Shown here: positions 24,440 through 32,988 of the stretch, piece after piece | Numbering within the stretch: position 1 is the stretch's first letter | Layout: every line of letters starts with the position of its first letter | Assembly (NCBI RefSeq): GCF_007595705.1 | Contig: NZ_NISY01000005.1 | Location: 372,001-436,000 of the forward strand | Reading direction: 5' to 3' | DNA from: Streptomyces sp. SAJ15 | GTDB taxonomy: Bacteria; Actinomycetota; Actinomycetes; Streptomycetales; Streptomycetaceae | Length of the DNA: 64,000 nt | Notes under the pieces: model-generated | Databases searched by the model: none | Told to the model about the DNA's origin: nothing | What the model saw: only the letters and a program-made list of their open reading frames with translations | Made by a program: the position numbers and the translations under genes

Positions 24440-25018
24440 TCAGCCGCCGAAACGGGTCGCCACCGGCACCAGGTCGCCCCGCCTGGCGACCCCCACGGCC
24501 CACAGCCCGCCCCCACCGGGCACCGCCGAGGAGCCGCGCACCACCACTGCGGGGTCGGCCGCCCGCGACCAGCGCCGTCGGGTGGCGTCCCTGGACAGCG
24601 GGAACGGCGGACGCGATGGACCGCGGCACGGCCCTGCCCACCGTCCACGCCCACCCGTCGGGCGCGGTGGCGACCGCGTCGGGGAGCACCCGGCCGCCGG
24701 GGTCGGGCGTCAGGGCGTGGGCGGTCCACGCCCGGCCGTTCCAGTGCGCCGCCGTGGCGCCGACCGCCCAGAGGTCGGCGGCGCTCCGCACGGCGAGGGC
24801 CTGGGGGAAGCTGTCGCGCGGCAGCGTGGACTCCTGGCGCCAGGAGGTGCCGTCCCAGCGCAGGGCCAGCGCCTCCGCCTGGCCGTCGGACGTCAGCCGG
24901 TAGCCGACGGCCCACGCCCGGGGGGTGCTGAGCGCGGCGACGGCGGTGAGGTCGCCCTTGGCAACCGGGACGGGGGTCTCCCGCCACCCCCCGCGGGGCG
25001 CGGCGGCAGGGTGTCCAT
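24440..25018 (-). pseudogene. Remnant of a Trp/Gly-repeat (propeller-like) secreted protein
   Basis: The minus strand carries repeats of the form AVGYRLTSDGQAEALALRWDG and DLWAVGATAAHWNGRAW, typical of streptomycete secreted propeller-like proteins. The reading moves between frames: an ATG at 25018 in one frame (ALNAMDTLPPR), the repeats in a second (from about 24990 to 24620), and the ending GGGGLWAVGVARRGDLVPVATRFGG with stop at 24440 in a third. At least two frameshifts, plus loss of the signal peptide end, indicate a decayed gene. No functional product is expected. Confidence 0.55.
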
Positions 25019-25077
25019 GGCGTTGAGCGCGGCGAAGTCCCTCCCGGGGCGACGATCGGGCGACGGCCGGGGAAACG

Positions 25078-25116
25078 GCGAGGGCCGACAGGCGTTCGAC
25101 GCCTGACGGCCCTCGC
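25078..25116. terminator. Long bidirectional hairpin
   Basis: GCGAGGGCCG (25078-25087) pairs with CGGCCCTCGC (25107-25116), and inside it CAGGCG pairs with CGCCTG around a five-base ttcga loop, with one A-A mismatch between the stems. It lies 13 bases past the stop of the secreted protein gene at 25129 and should terminate its transcript. Confidence 0.8.
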
Positions 25117-25128
25117 GGCGGCGCCGAG

Positions 25129-25773
25129 CTAGCGCGCGGCGGCGCGGCGCCGACGGACCAGCAGCACCGTCGCCCCGCCGCCGACGGCGACGACGGCGCC
25201 CGCGCCCGCCCAGAGGGGCAGCGCGGACGACGAGCCCTCGCCGCCGGCGCTCTCGCGCTCCGCCGTCCCCTGCCGCTCCGCGCGGTCCGCGTCGCGGGCG
25301 GGTTCCGCCGGCTTCGCGGACTCCGTCCGCCCGGCGGGCTCCGGACGCTCGGTGCGCGGCTCCCGGGCGGGCACGTCCACCGTGGCCTCACCACGGCCGA
25401 GGTCGGGGAAGCCGCAGTTGACGGTCACCGTCCAACGGCCCGGGGGCAGTTCCTGGCGGGTGGTGTACCGTGCCTCCTCGCCGGGGACGGGGACCAGCTT
25501 CCAGGGGCCGAGGGAGCGCCCGTTGACGTCGACGGCGGACAGTGTGCCCGCGATGGCGTCCGTCACCGGGTCGTTGTCGTTCTCCCAGGTCGCGACGGCC
25601 TCCACATGTCCGTCTGAGGCCGCGGTCTCCACCTCGAAGTGGATGGTGTCGCCGTGCGCGGCGGCCGGCCCGGCCGGGCCGAGGGCGAGCAGCGCGGCGA
25701 ACGCGGTGAGAAGGACCGCACCGGCGCCGCGGGCCGCGGGCGGGGCGAGTCGTGGGCGACGGACGTGGGGCAC
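25129..25773 (-). CDS. Secreted or cell-surface protein with C-terminal membrane anchor
   Basis: A 214-residue protein from a GTG preceded by AGGAG. The signal peptide (about 1-40) ends at PAAAHGDTI. Residues about 40-130 form a beta-rich extracellular domain (HFEVETAASDGHVEAVATWENDNDPVTDA, given in parts; GRWTVTVNCGF) of a type I cannot name. Residues 130-180 are a charged Pro/Glu/Arg-rich stalk, and the end is a hydrophobic helix (LPLWAGAGAVVAVGGGATVLLV) with an RRRR stop-transfer tail. No LPxTG-type motif precedes the helix, so it is probably membrane-anchored and not sortase-linked. Confidence 0.75.
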   Translation of the reverse strand: MPHVRRPRLAPPAARGAGAVLLTAFAALLALGPAGPAAAHGDTIHFEVETAASDGHVEAVATWENDNDPVTDAIAGTLSAVDVNGRSLGPWKLVPVPGEEARYTTRQELPPGRWTVTVNCGFPDLGRGEATVDVPAREPRTERPEPAGRTESAKPAEPARDADRAERQGTAERESAGGEGSSSALPLWAGAGAVVAVGGGATVLLVRRRRAAAR

Positions 25774-25911
25774 GGGGACTCCTGAACACGGGAGAGCGGC
25801 TGGGGGGCCGGGGGAACGGGGAACCGGGGGAACGGGGGGCGGGCCGGCGGCCGTGGGGGAAAGAACAGGGCCGCCGACCCGGTCCGGACCTACGTGATCA
25901 GCTCACGCGGA

Positions 25912-27966
25912 TCAAGAGGCGCGCTGCAGGCTCCAGCGCTGGTAGCCCTCGTCGTTCTTGCGCTGGAGCTCCAGCAGCCAGCCGCCGTAGTACCAGCGCT
26001 TGCTGACACCCAGCACGAGCGAGGAGTCCCCGGGCTGGAGGACGTACGTGCCGTCCGCGGACGCGCGCAGCCGCCACTTCTGGCCCGCGGCACCGCCGCA
26101 CGGCTGCTGGGCGACGTACTGGCCCGCGACCGCGGAGGAGAACTGAAGGCACTTGCCGGACGCCGCCGACTTCACCCGCACCGCGTCGCCGCCGGCGGGT
26201 TCGAAGACCCACTGCTGGTTGGCGTAGCCGTGGCGCTGGTAGGCGATGGCGACCGTGCCGTTGTTGGTGGAGCCGCCCCACATGTCGGCCGCCTGGCCGG
26301 TGAGGGCGTTGAGCATCAGGTACTTCGCCCCCGGCTCGGTGGGCGTGGAGTCGGAACCGGCGGTCAGGGTGCGGAACGAGTGCGCGGCGCCGGGCTGCGA
26401 GGTCTTGCCGCCCGCCTCGCGCACGGCGACCGCGACCCGGTAGGACGTGCCGGGCTTCAGCCGGACGACCCGGACGCTGGTGCCGGTGACGTCGGCGAGC
26501 TTCTTTCCGTCGAGGTAGAGCGTGTAGCCGGCTGCGGAGGGCACCTTGGCCCAGCTCACCACCGCGGAGTTCGAGGTGATCTGGCTGACCTTGGCGGCCG
26601 GGCCCGTGGCCGGGCCGGGGGTGGACGTCGGGGTCGGGGTGGGCGTCGGGTTCGGGGTGCGGGTCGGGGTGGGCGACGGGGACGGGTTCGGCCCGGTGTC
26701 GCCACCGCCGGCTATCAGGAAGCGGTTGTTGGCGATGTTCCAGTGGGTGTCGAGGTAACTACCCCGCTTGGGCGACGTGTTGTAGTAGTCGTCGTGGTTG
26801 CAGTCCAGGCGCTCGTCGGAGGTGCGCTCCGGGCACACGGTGCGCATCTGCGGGTAGTTCGGCGAGTCGGAGTAGCACATGATGTCCCACTCGTCGACGC
26901 AGTGTCCGCCCTGGCTGGTGTTCGGGGCGCTGTTGTTGACCGCACCGAGGTTGTGGCCCAGTTCGTGGGCCGGCGTCGAGCCGCCCCAGCACCCGGCGTC
27001 CGTGCGCCCGTAGGAGGGACCGAAGTTGCTCAGGTTCTCCGAGCCGGGACGCTCGTCGCCGTTGAAGGTGCCGATGCCGCAGTACACCTTGGAGTCGACG
27101 AACATCATGTACTTGCGGTCGCGTCGGTTGAAGCCCTTCGCGGCCAGTTCGTTGTTGGTGGAGCCGAACTCCCGCAGGGCGGCGGCCGACACCTCGACGT
27201 TCAGCACCGAGGCGGTGCAGTCGGACTCGGTGACGTAGCGGATGTGCCGGGCGCCGCCGGTCTCCTTGGCGCTGGCGTCGTAGATGACGTCCGCCTCGGC
27301 CGCCCACTTCTTGAAGGACGCCACGTACTCGGCGTAGCGGTCGCCGCCGGGAGCGTGCACGTAGAGCACCTGCACCCGGTTGCCGGAGGAGCCGTCGCCC
27401 TCGCAGACCACCTTGGTGTCGGCGCCGGCCTTCGGGTCGCCCGCGGTCGGCCCGGAGGCCGGCGAGGCGGGACGGTCCGCCTCGCCGGTCCGCGCGTCGA
27501 GCGCGGGCACTCCGCCGCGCAGGACGTCGGCGGCGTCCGGCGTGGCGGAGCCGCCGCCCTTCAGCGACGGGGCCTGGACGGTCCGAGGCACCGCGGGCGG
27601 GGTGTCCTTGGCGATGTCGACGCCCTTCGGCGGGGCGTCCGGGCCGTGGGTGCACAGCTTCGCCTTGGAGACGACGTAGACGCCCACGCAGGGGTCGCCC
27701 TCGGGGGCGGGCTTGAGACCCTGGTACACCATGCCGCGCCGCTTGTTGGAGTCCGGCACCTCGCTCAGCGGCTCGGGCGGGTTCTCCTGCAACGGCTCCG
27801 CACCGGGAGTCCTCCCGTTCGCGGCGGCCGGGCGGTCCTCGGTGCTCGCCGATCCGATGGTGACCACGCCGACGGCGAGCCCGGCGGCGGCCGCGGTGGC
27901 GGCGGCCACCAGCGCCAGTCTGCGCCTCGCCTTGCTCCGCCGATGGTTGGGGCGATTCTGCTCCAT
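25912..27966 (-). CDS. Secreted metzincin-like metalloprotease with FN3 and ricin-type lectin domains
   Basis: A 684-residue exported protein. The signal segment is at about 15-40 (LALVAAATAAAAGLAVGVVT). The catalytic region at about 185-430 has STPAHELGHNLGAVNNSAPN, a HExxHxxGxxN zinc motif in which the usual third ligand His/Asp reads Asn, followed by the Met-turn DIMCYSD. A Pro/Thr linker leads to an FN3 domain (about 475-560) and a ricin-type beta-trefoil (about 575-684) with repeated Q-x-W motifs (QQWVF, QKWRL, QRWSL). The lectin should bind polysaccharide and direct the enzyme. Activity with the altered third ligand is uncertain. A GGAA site precedes the ATG. Confidence 0.82.
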   Translation of the reverse strand: MEQNRPNHRRSKARRRLALVAAATAAAAGLAVGVVTIGSASTEDRPAAANGRTPGAEPLQENPPEPLSEVPDSNKRRGMVYQGLKPAPEGDPCVGVYVVSKAKLCTHGPDAPPKGVDIAKDTPPAVPRTVQAPSLKGGGSATPDAADVLRGGVPALDARTGEADRPASPASGPTAGDPKAGADTKVVCEGDGSSGNRVQVLYVHAPGGDRYAEYVASFKKWAAEADVIYDASAKETGGARHIRYVTESDCTASVLNVEVSAAALREFGSTNNELAAKGFNRRDRKYMMFVDSKVYCGIGTFNGDERPGSENLSNFGPSYGRTDAGCWGGSTPAHELGHNLGAVNNSAPNTSQGGHCVDEWDIMCYSDSPNYPQMRTVCPERTSDERLDCNHDDYYNTSPKRGSYLDTHWNIANNRFLIAGGGDTGPNPSPSPTPTRTPNPTPTPTPTSTPGPATGPAAKVSQITSNSAVVSWAKVPSAAGYTLYLDGKKLADVTGTSVRVVRLKPGTSYRVAVAVREAGGKTSQPGAAHSFRTLTAGSDSTPTEPGAKYLMLNALTGQAADMWGGSTNNGTVAIAYQRHGYANQQWVFEPAGGDAVRVKSAASGKCLQFSSAVAGQYVAQQPCGGAAGQKWRLRASADGTYVLQPGDSSLVLGVSKRWYYGGWLLELQRKNDEGYQRWSLQRAS

Positions 27967-28131
27967 GAGTGTTCCTGTCTGTACTCGTGTACTACCCGTG
28001 GGGGGGTATGTGGGGGGGACTGTGGGGGGTGTGGGGTGTTCGGGTGTGTGGGGATGGCCGTGGGGGCCGATGACGGGGGTGGGGAAAGGGGATGGGGGAA
28101 CGTGGATGGGGGTTCCGGGCGGGGCCGGTCG

Positions 28132-30240
28132 TCAGCGGTCGCCGAACACCTGGGTCCAGATCGGCCCGCCGGAGTCGAGGTTGACGCCCACTCCCATCTC
28201 GGTGACGTCGCAGTTGAGGATGTTCTGGCGGTGCCCCGGACTGTTCATCCAGGAGTCCATGACCGACTGGGCGGTCTGCTGGCCGGCGGCGATGTTCTCG
28301 CCGTACGTCCGCCACCGGTAGCCGGCGGCGGTGATCCGGTCCCCCGGGTCCGAGCCGTCCGGGGAGGTGTGGTCGAAGTAGTCGCGCGCCGCCATGTCGT
28401 CGGAGTGCCGCTGGGCCGCGGTGACCAGCAGGTCGTTGCGGCGCACCGGCGAGCACCCCGCGGTCGCCCGTTCGACGTTGACCAACTCCAGGACCTGTGC
28501 CGCGAGTTGGTCACCGCGCCCCGATGCGGGCGTCGGGTCCGGAGTCGTCTCGGACGTGCGGCTCGGCGTGGGCCGGGGCTTGGGCGCGTCGGAGGCGGTC
28601 GGGGTGCTCGGCGTGGCCGGAGTGCTCGGCACGGCCGGGGTGCTCGGCGCGCCCTTCGTGGGACGCGACGAGGGCTTGCGGGTCGGCTTCGTCGACTTCT
28701 TCACCGGGCGCCGAGTGGGCTCGTCCGCGCGGCTGGCGGGGGCGGTGGTCGGACGCTCCGGGGTGGAACGCGCCGGGGTGGGCGTGTCCTCCGTCAGCGA
28801 CACGGTGCGCGCCGAAGCGCTGTCCGTCTGCTCGTCCCGGTCCTGGAACCCGTCGACCAGTAGCGCGGCTCCCCCCACGGCCATGATCAGCGCCGCCGCT
28901 CCGGCCGCCTGCGCCGCGCGCGGGCGGCGGCGCGCCCGGTGCCGGCCCACCCGGGGCGGCACCCCGTCACCGGCGTGCCCGGCGGGACCGTGCGTGGGAA
29001 CGGCGAGGCCGTGCGCGGGGGTGGCGAGGCCGTGCGCGGGAGTGGCGGGGCCGTGCGCGGCGGCCGCGAGGTCGTGCACGGGGACGGCGGAGTCGTACGT
29101 GGGAGCCGCGGGGTCATGGGCGGGCGACGCCTGACCGTATGCGGGAGCCGCGGGAGTCGCGGGGTCGTACGCGCGGGCCGCGAAGGACGCGGGGTCGTAC
29201 GCGGGCTCCGGGTGACCGTACGAGGGGGACGGGTGACCGTACGCGGGGGCCGCGAAGTCGTGTGCGGGGGCCACGGGGTCGTAGGCGGAGGCCACGGGGT
29301 CGTAGGCAGGGGCCGCAGGCTCGTAGGCGGAGGCCGCGGGGTCGGGTGCGGGTCCCGTGGGCCCGTGTCCGGGGGCCTCGAACGTCATGGTGTCGGCGCC
29401 GTCCACGGGGGTGGCGGACCCCGTCGGCGCGAACGCGGCGGGTGTGGCGGCGTCGCTCGCCCGCCAGCCCACGAGGGCGCCGGCGACCGGGACCAGCCCG
29501 AGACCGACCAGCAGCCCCTCGGCCGGCACCAGCGCCGATCGGTGGCCGGAGCAGCCCGCGCAGCCGCGCGCGTGTCGGGCTATTCGCTTGCGCCACAGCA
29601 CGGAGGGGCCTCCGTGCCAGTTGCCGACCAGGTGGTCCAGCCCGGCGCAGCGCGGCGTGGCGTTCAGCGCCCGGACCACCACCCGCGCGGTCTCCAATTG
29701 TCCCTTGGTGCGCTGCACACGGACGGCGGTGTGCTGCGGCGTCAGCTCCAGGGCGGCGGCGACCTCGGCGCGCGTGAGCTCGCCCACGGCCTCCAGCCAC
29801 CACAGGGAGAGGACTTCCTGCTCGTCGCCGTCGAGCCAGCGCGTCGCCTCGGCGACCTCCTTGCGCTGACCCTCGAGGCCGAGCCGCACGATCGTCGCGT
29901 CGGCGAAGTCGGGCTCGGGGTGGGCCACCTCGTGGACCTCCCGCAGCCCGCCGACGGGCGCGGTCCGGCGCTCCTGCTGCCAGTGCCGTCGCACCTGGTT
30001 CACGGTGATCGCCACCAGCCAGGAGCGGAAGCTGGAGGGGTCGCGCAGGCCGCCGAGCCCGCCGAGGGCCCGGAGCATCGTCTCCTGCACGACGTCGTCG
30101 ACGTCCGCGTGCCCGTTCAGGGCGCGGCCCACGATGTTGTAGACCAGCGGCAGGTAGAGGGCGACGAGCTGGTCGCGCGCCTCCGCGTCACCGGATCGCG
30201 CGGCTGCGACGACCTCCGCTCCAACCTCGCTGTGCACCAT
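28132..30240 (-). CDS. ECF sigma factor fused through a repeat and membrane segment to a CAP/SCP domain
   Basis: A 702-residue protein. Residues about 1-175 are an ECF sigma factor: region 2 RDQLVALYLPLVYNIVGRALNG with DVDDVVQETMLRAL, and region 4 EQEVLSLWWLEAVGELTRAEVAAAL. Next is a His/Cys segment (ARHARGCAGCSGH) of the zinc anti-sigma type, then long Ala/Pro/Tyr/His repeats (AYDPVA, PAHGLA), a single membrane helix near residue 460 (AAGAAALIMAVGGAALLV), a Pro/Thr/Lys-rich wall-spanning linker, and an extracellular CAP/SCP-PR1 domain at about 575-702 (VNVERATAGCSPV, HSDDMAARDYFDHTSPDG, GENIAAGQQTAQSVMDSWMNSPGH in parts). The ATG at 30240 follows GAGAGGGG. It may signal directly from the wall to transcription. 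Confidence 0.87.
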   Translation of the reverse strand: MVHSEVGAEVVAAARSGDAEARDQLVALYLPLVYNIVGRALNGHADVDDVVQETMLRALGGLGGLRDPSSFRSWLVAITVNQVRRHWQQERRTAPVGGLREVHEVAHPEPDFADATIVRLGLEGQRKEVAEATRWLDGDEQEVLSLWWLEAVGELTRAEVAAALELTPQHTAVRVQRTKGQLETARVVVRALNATPRCAGLDHLVGNWHGGPSVLWRKRIARHARGCAGCSGHRSALVPAEGLLVGLGLVPVAGALVGWRASDAATPAAFAPTGSATPVDGADTMTFEAPGHGPTGPAPDPAASAYEPAAPAYDPVASAYDPVAPAHDFAAPAYGHPSPSYGHPEPAYDPASFAARAYDPATPAAPAYGQASPAHDPAAPTYDSAVPVHDLAAAAHGPATPAHGLATPAHGLAVPTHGPAGHAGDGVPPRVGRHRARRRPRAAQAAGAAALIMAVGGAALLVDGFQDRDEQTDSASARTVSLTEDTPTPARSTPERPTTAPASRADEPTRRPVKKSTKPTRKPSSRPTKGAPSTPAVPSTPATPSTPTASDAPKPRPTPSRTSETTPDPTPASGRGDQLAAQVLELVNVERATAGCSPVRRNDLLVTAAQRHSDDMAARDYFDHTSPDGSDPGDRITAAGYRWRTYGENIAAGQQTAQSVMDSWMNSPGHRQNILNCDVTEMGVGVNLDSGGPIWTQVFGDR

Positions 30241-30645
30241 CCGTACCCCTCTCCTGTGCCGGGCTCGCGGCCCGTCCGACACATGGGAGACCTGGGGTCG
30301 ATCGGCTGATAACAAAAAAGTGCGGACGATTTTTCGACGACTTCCGAGGGGCCGTGGTCGTCAGCGCGGCGGCCGGCGGCGCCCGCGTCGGCGAGCGACC
30401 GCCCGTGGCGCCCCGCGCGACGCGGAACCGGAATGACGAGGGACACCCCAGCGAGACGCAACGCCACGTCTCGCCAAGAGGGGGTATCGGGTCGATTGCG
30501 GCCACGTTCACCCCATTCCGGAGGCCGGCCTGACACCCCGTCGCGCAAGTTCGGAGCGCATTTTCTTCACACCCTCACCGTGGATCCGGAGTTCGTGCGA
30601 AGATTCCGTCCCCGGTCCGTGGGGGACCGGGTGACAAGGGGAAAG
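30241..30645. promoter_or_regulatory. Divergent intergenic region between the sigma-CAP and amidase-domain genes
   Basis: About 400 bases without a supported gene. Near the sigma gene there is an AT-rich tract (gataacaaaaaagtgcgg at about 30308) suitable for a promoter. Near the amidase gene, gcgcattttcttcac at about 30560 is the other AT-rich point. Frames that cross it (30433 onward) are upstream extensions of the amidase frame without a signal peptide and are not supported. Autoregulation by the sigma factor is possible; I could not identify a matching -35/-10 pair. Confidence 0.45.
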
Positions 30646-31809
30646 ATGATGGAACCAACGAGGTTCAGAACCGCAGTCGGTGCGGCGCTGACCCTGGCCG
30701 TGTCGGCCGTTCTGCTGCCGGCTTCGGCAGCGAGCGCGGCCGGACACGAGGCCGCGGCCCCGACGGGCGGCGCGACCGAGGCCCGGACGGTGAACAGCGC
30801 GACGGTCGACGCCTTCGGCCGGATCGCCGACGCCGTCCTGACCGACCGCACCGCGGCGCTTCTGGACGCCAAGCCGACCCGGCGAATAGCCCCGCTCGGC
30901 AACAAGCACACCCGCCTGACGGCGGGCCTGGCGCGGTCGGAGAACTCCGCGCTGTCCTCCCTGCGGTCCCGCAAGGCGCGGCTCGCCGCGCTGGGTGAGG
31001 CGTACACCTCCGCCGACACCCGGACCACGGTGGACAAGGTCCGCGTCAAGGACGGGCGTGCCACGGTCCAGGTGACCGAGACCACCACGCTCCGGTACAA
31101 GAAGGTCCGCGGCGACGAGCCCGCGACGACCGGCTTCCAGGCCCACCACGAGCTGAGCTTCGCCGCCCGGCCGGGTGGCACGTGGGAGCTGACCGGGATG
31201 AAGGCCAAGGAGGACGCGCTCACCGCGATCAACGCGCCCACCACGACGGTCGCCACGACCGCGGGCGTGCTGCCCAAGGCGACGCCGGCGTCCACCTCGT
31301 GGCCCGCGCCGGCGAAGCCGAAGCGTCAGCTGCCCGACGGCTACGACTACAAGGCCATGGCCGTCTACGCGGAGAAGTACTGGCGGAACTACAACCCCGC
31401 GTACCGCAAGTTCAACGACGCGGGTGGCGACTGCACCAACTTCATCAGCCAGGCCCTGAAGGCCGGTGGCTGGAAGCACGACTCCGGTATGTACGACGAC
31501 TACCGGAACTGGTGGTACGACGCCAGGTACCAGACGAACTCCTGGGTGGGTGCCGACGACTGGTCATGGTTTGCTCTGCACTCGAAGCGGGCCACCAACC
31601 TGGCCAACGTGTACCAGATGGGCCTCGGCGACATCCTGCAGCTGGACTTCGACCGGAACGGCTCGAAGGACCACTCGATGATCACCACTTACCGGAGCTG
31701 GAGCGGCGTCCCCTACCTGACGTACCACCAGACCAACACCTACCGGAAGTCGGTCGCCAGCATCATCGCCACCAACCCGCGCGCGCTCTACTACGCCTAC
31801 CGCACCTGA
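30646..31809 (+). CDS. Secreted protein with amidase (NlpC/P60-like cysteine) domain
   Basis: A 387-residue exported protein. The ATG pair at 30646 follows AAGGGGAAAG and leads into a Sec signal peptide (TRFRTAVGAALTLAVSAVLLPASAASAA in parts). Residues about 45-210 form an N-terminal domain with a DUF-like beta region. The C-terminal 150 residues match the putative amidase domain: AVYAEKYWRNYNPAY, then the Cys in GGDCTNFISQALKAGGW, and later the His in SKDHSMITTY. This suggests a cysteine amidase acting on the cell wall or an extracellular amide. A strong terminator follows the gene. Confidence 0.85.
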   Translation: MMEPTRFRTAVGAALTLAVSAVLLPASAASAAGHEAAAPTGGATEARTVNSATVDAFGRIADAVLTDRTAALLDAKPTRRIAPLGNKHTRLTAGLARSENSALSSLRSRKARLAALGEAYTSADTRTTVDKVRVKDGRATVQVTETTTLRYKKVRGDEPATTGFQAHHELSFAARPGGTWELTGMKAKEDALTAINAPTTTVATTAGVLPKATPASTSWPAPAKPKRQLPDGYDYKAMAVYAEKYWRNYNPAYRKFNDAGGDCTNFISQALKAGGWKHDSGMYDDYRNWWYDARYQTNSWVGADDWSWFALHSKRATNLANVYQMGLGDILQLDFDRNGSKDHSMITTYRSWSGVPYLTYHQTNTYRKSVASIIATNPRALYYAYRT

Positions 31810-31881
31810 TCGCTCGCCGCACCACGCCACACCCCCGGCTGACGCCGGCTGACGTGTCCTTAGGACGCGCCACCGTGGCCA

Positions 31882-31911
31882 CGGGCCCCGCCGGAACCCA
31901 TCGGCGGGGCC
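31882..31911. terminator. Strong hairpin after the amidase-domain gene
   Basis: GGGCCCCGCCG (31882-31892) pairs perfectly with CGGCGGGGCCC (31901-31911) around an eight-base loop, 72 bases past the amidase stop and 47 bases before the next start. Confidence 0.75.
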
Positions 31912-31958
31912 CGACTGCTGCCGCCCGCACGGTGCGCACGGTCTGCGAGGATGGCCCC

Positions 31959-32291
31959 ATGGACGAGGAAGTCATCCCGGTTCTTCATGTGGCGGACGCC
32001 GCGACGGCGGTCGACTGGTACACCCGGCTGGGCTTCGCCAAGGAGTGGGAGCACCGCTTCGAGCCCGGGTTCCCGGCCTTCGTGGAGGTGGCCCGCGGGA
32101 AGGTGCGGCTCTTCCTGTCCGAGCACCGGGGGGACGCCCGTCCCGACACACTGGTGTACCTGCGCGTGCGTGACGTCGACGCGGTCGCCGCGGAGTTCGG
32201 GGTGACGGCCACGGAGGCTCCGTGGGCGCGCGAGGTCGAGCTGCGCGACCCGGACGGTAACCGGCTGCGGGTGGGCACGCCGAAGGACTGA
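31959..32291 (+). CDS. VOC-family (glyoxalase/bleomycin-resistance-like) protein
   Basis: A 110-residue single VOC domain. It has the paired beta-alpha-beta-beta units with VIPVLHVADAATAVDWYTRLGF, FVEVARGKVRLFLSEH and VELRDPDGNRLRVG. Members either bind antibiotics such as bleomycin or are metal-dependent lyases/dioxygenases. The length and the ELRDPDGN ending fit the bleomycin-resistance-like group. The ATG at 31959 begins right at the fold. It is a single gene on its own, with no linked biosynthetic genes, so the substrate cannot be inferred. Confidence 0.82.
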   Translation: MDEEVIPVLHVADAATAVDWYTRLGFAKEWEHRFEPGFPAFVEVARGKVRLFLSEHRGDARPDTLVYLRVRDVDAVAAEFGVTATEAPWAREVELRDPDGNRLRVGTPKD

Positions 32292-32420
32292 TCCGTCGCG
32301 TCGCCCGTCAGCCGCGGGGCTTGAGCCGGCGGGGTCCAGGCCCTGGTGGCCTGTGTGAAGAGGTAACGGCCCGTTCGTGGGAGAGCCGGCCGGGGCCGGG
32401 GACGGAAGGCACGCCCGCAG

Positions 32421-32891
32421 TTGTCCACCTGTGATCCACCGGGTGCAACCCTCCCCGGGGCCGCCGAGGCGGAGGACGACTTCGGCGGGGCGCTGGCCGT
32501 CGCCAACCTCGACCGGGACGGCATCGACGAGCTGATCGTCGGCGTCGGCCACGAGGCCGTCGGCACCCAGGCTGACGCGGGCTCGTACCTGTGGCTCGCG
32601 GCGAACCACGACGGCGTCCTGGGCGGCGCCTCCTTCAGCCAGAACTCCCCCGGTGTGGCCGGTACGGCGGAGGCGGGCGACCGCTTCGGCGCGGCGGTCG
32701 CCACCGGCGACTACAACGGCGACGGCTACCCGGACATGGCGATCGGCGCGCCCGGCGAGGACGCCGCCTCGGGCGGCGTGTGGTTCGACGCCACCCGCGA
32801 GGAGGGCACCCAGCCGCCGACCACCTCGGTGACCCCGGCGCGGCTGGGGCTGACGGGAGCGGTCGAGTACGGCGGGACGCTCGGCCGATAG
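32421..32891 (+). pseudogene. C-terminal fragment of an FG-GAP repeat (integrin-like) secreted protein
   Basis: An open frame beginning at a TTG, with no signal peptide. It holds two FG-GAP repeats with calcium-type loops: DDFGGALAVANLDRDGIDELIVG and DRFGAAVATGDYNGDGYPDMAIGAPGE. Full-length members have a signal peptide and about seven such blades; here only the last two remain. It is most likely the 3' remnant of a larger gene whose 5' part was deleted. No ribosome site is evident. A small chance remains that it is a short expressed protein. Confidence 0.6.
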
Positions 32892-32922
32892 CCCGCCAAG
32901 GGCCGACCACCGGCCCACGACG

Positions 32923-32965
32923 AAGGGGCCCGCCCGGCGACCTGGATGGCCGCCGGACAGGCCCC
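32923..32965. terminator. Bidirectional terminator between convergent genes
   Basis: AGGGGCC at 32923 and GGCCCCT ending at 32965 form the outer stem, with CCGGCG and CGCCGG inside. It lies between the FG-GAP fragment (plus) and the carboxypeptidase gene (minus). Confidence 0.55.
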
Positions 32966-32988
32966 TGGGCCGTCCGACCCGGTGCGGA

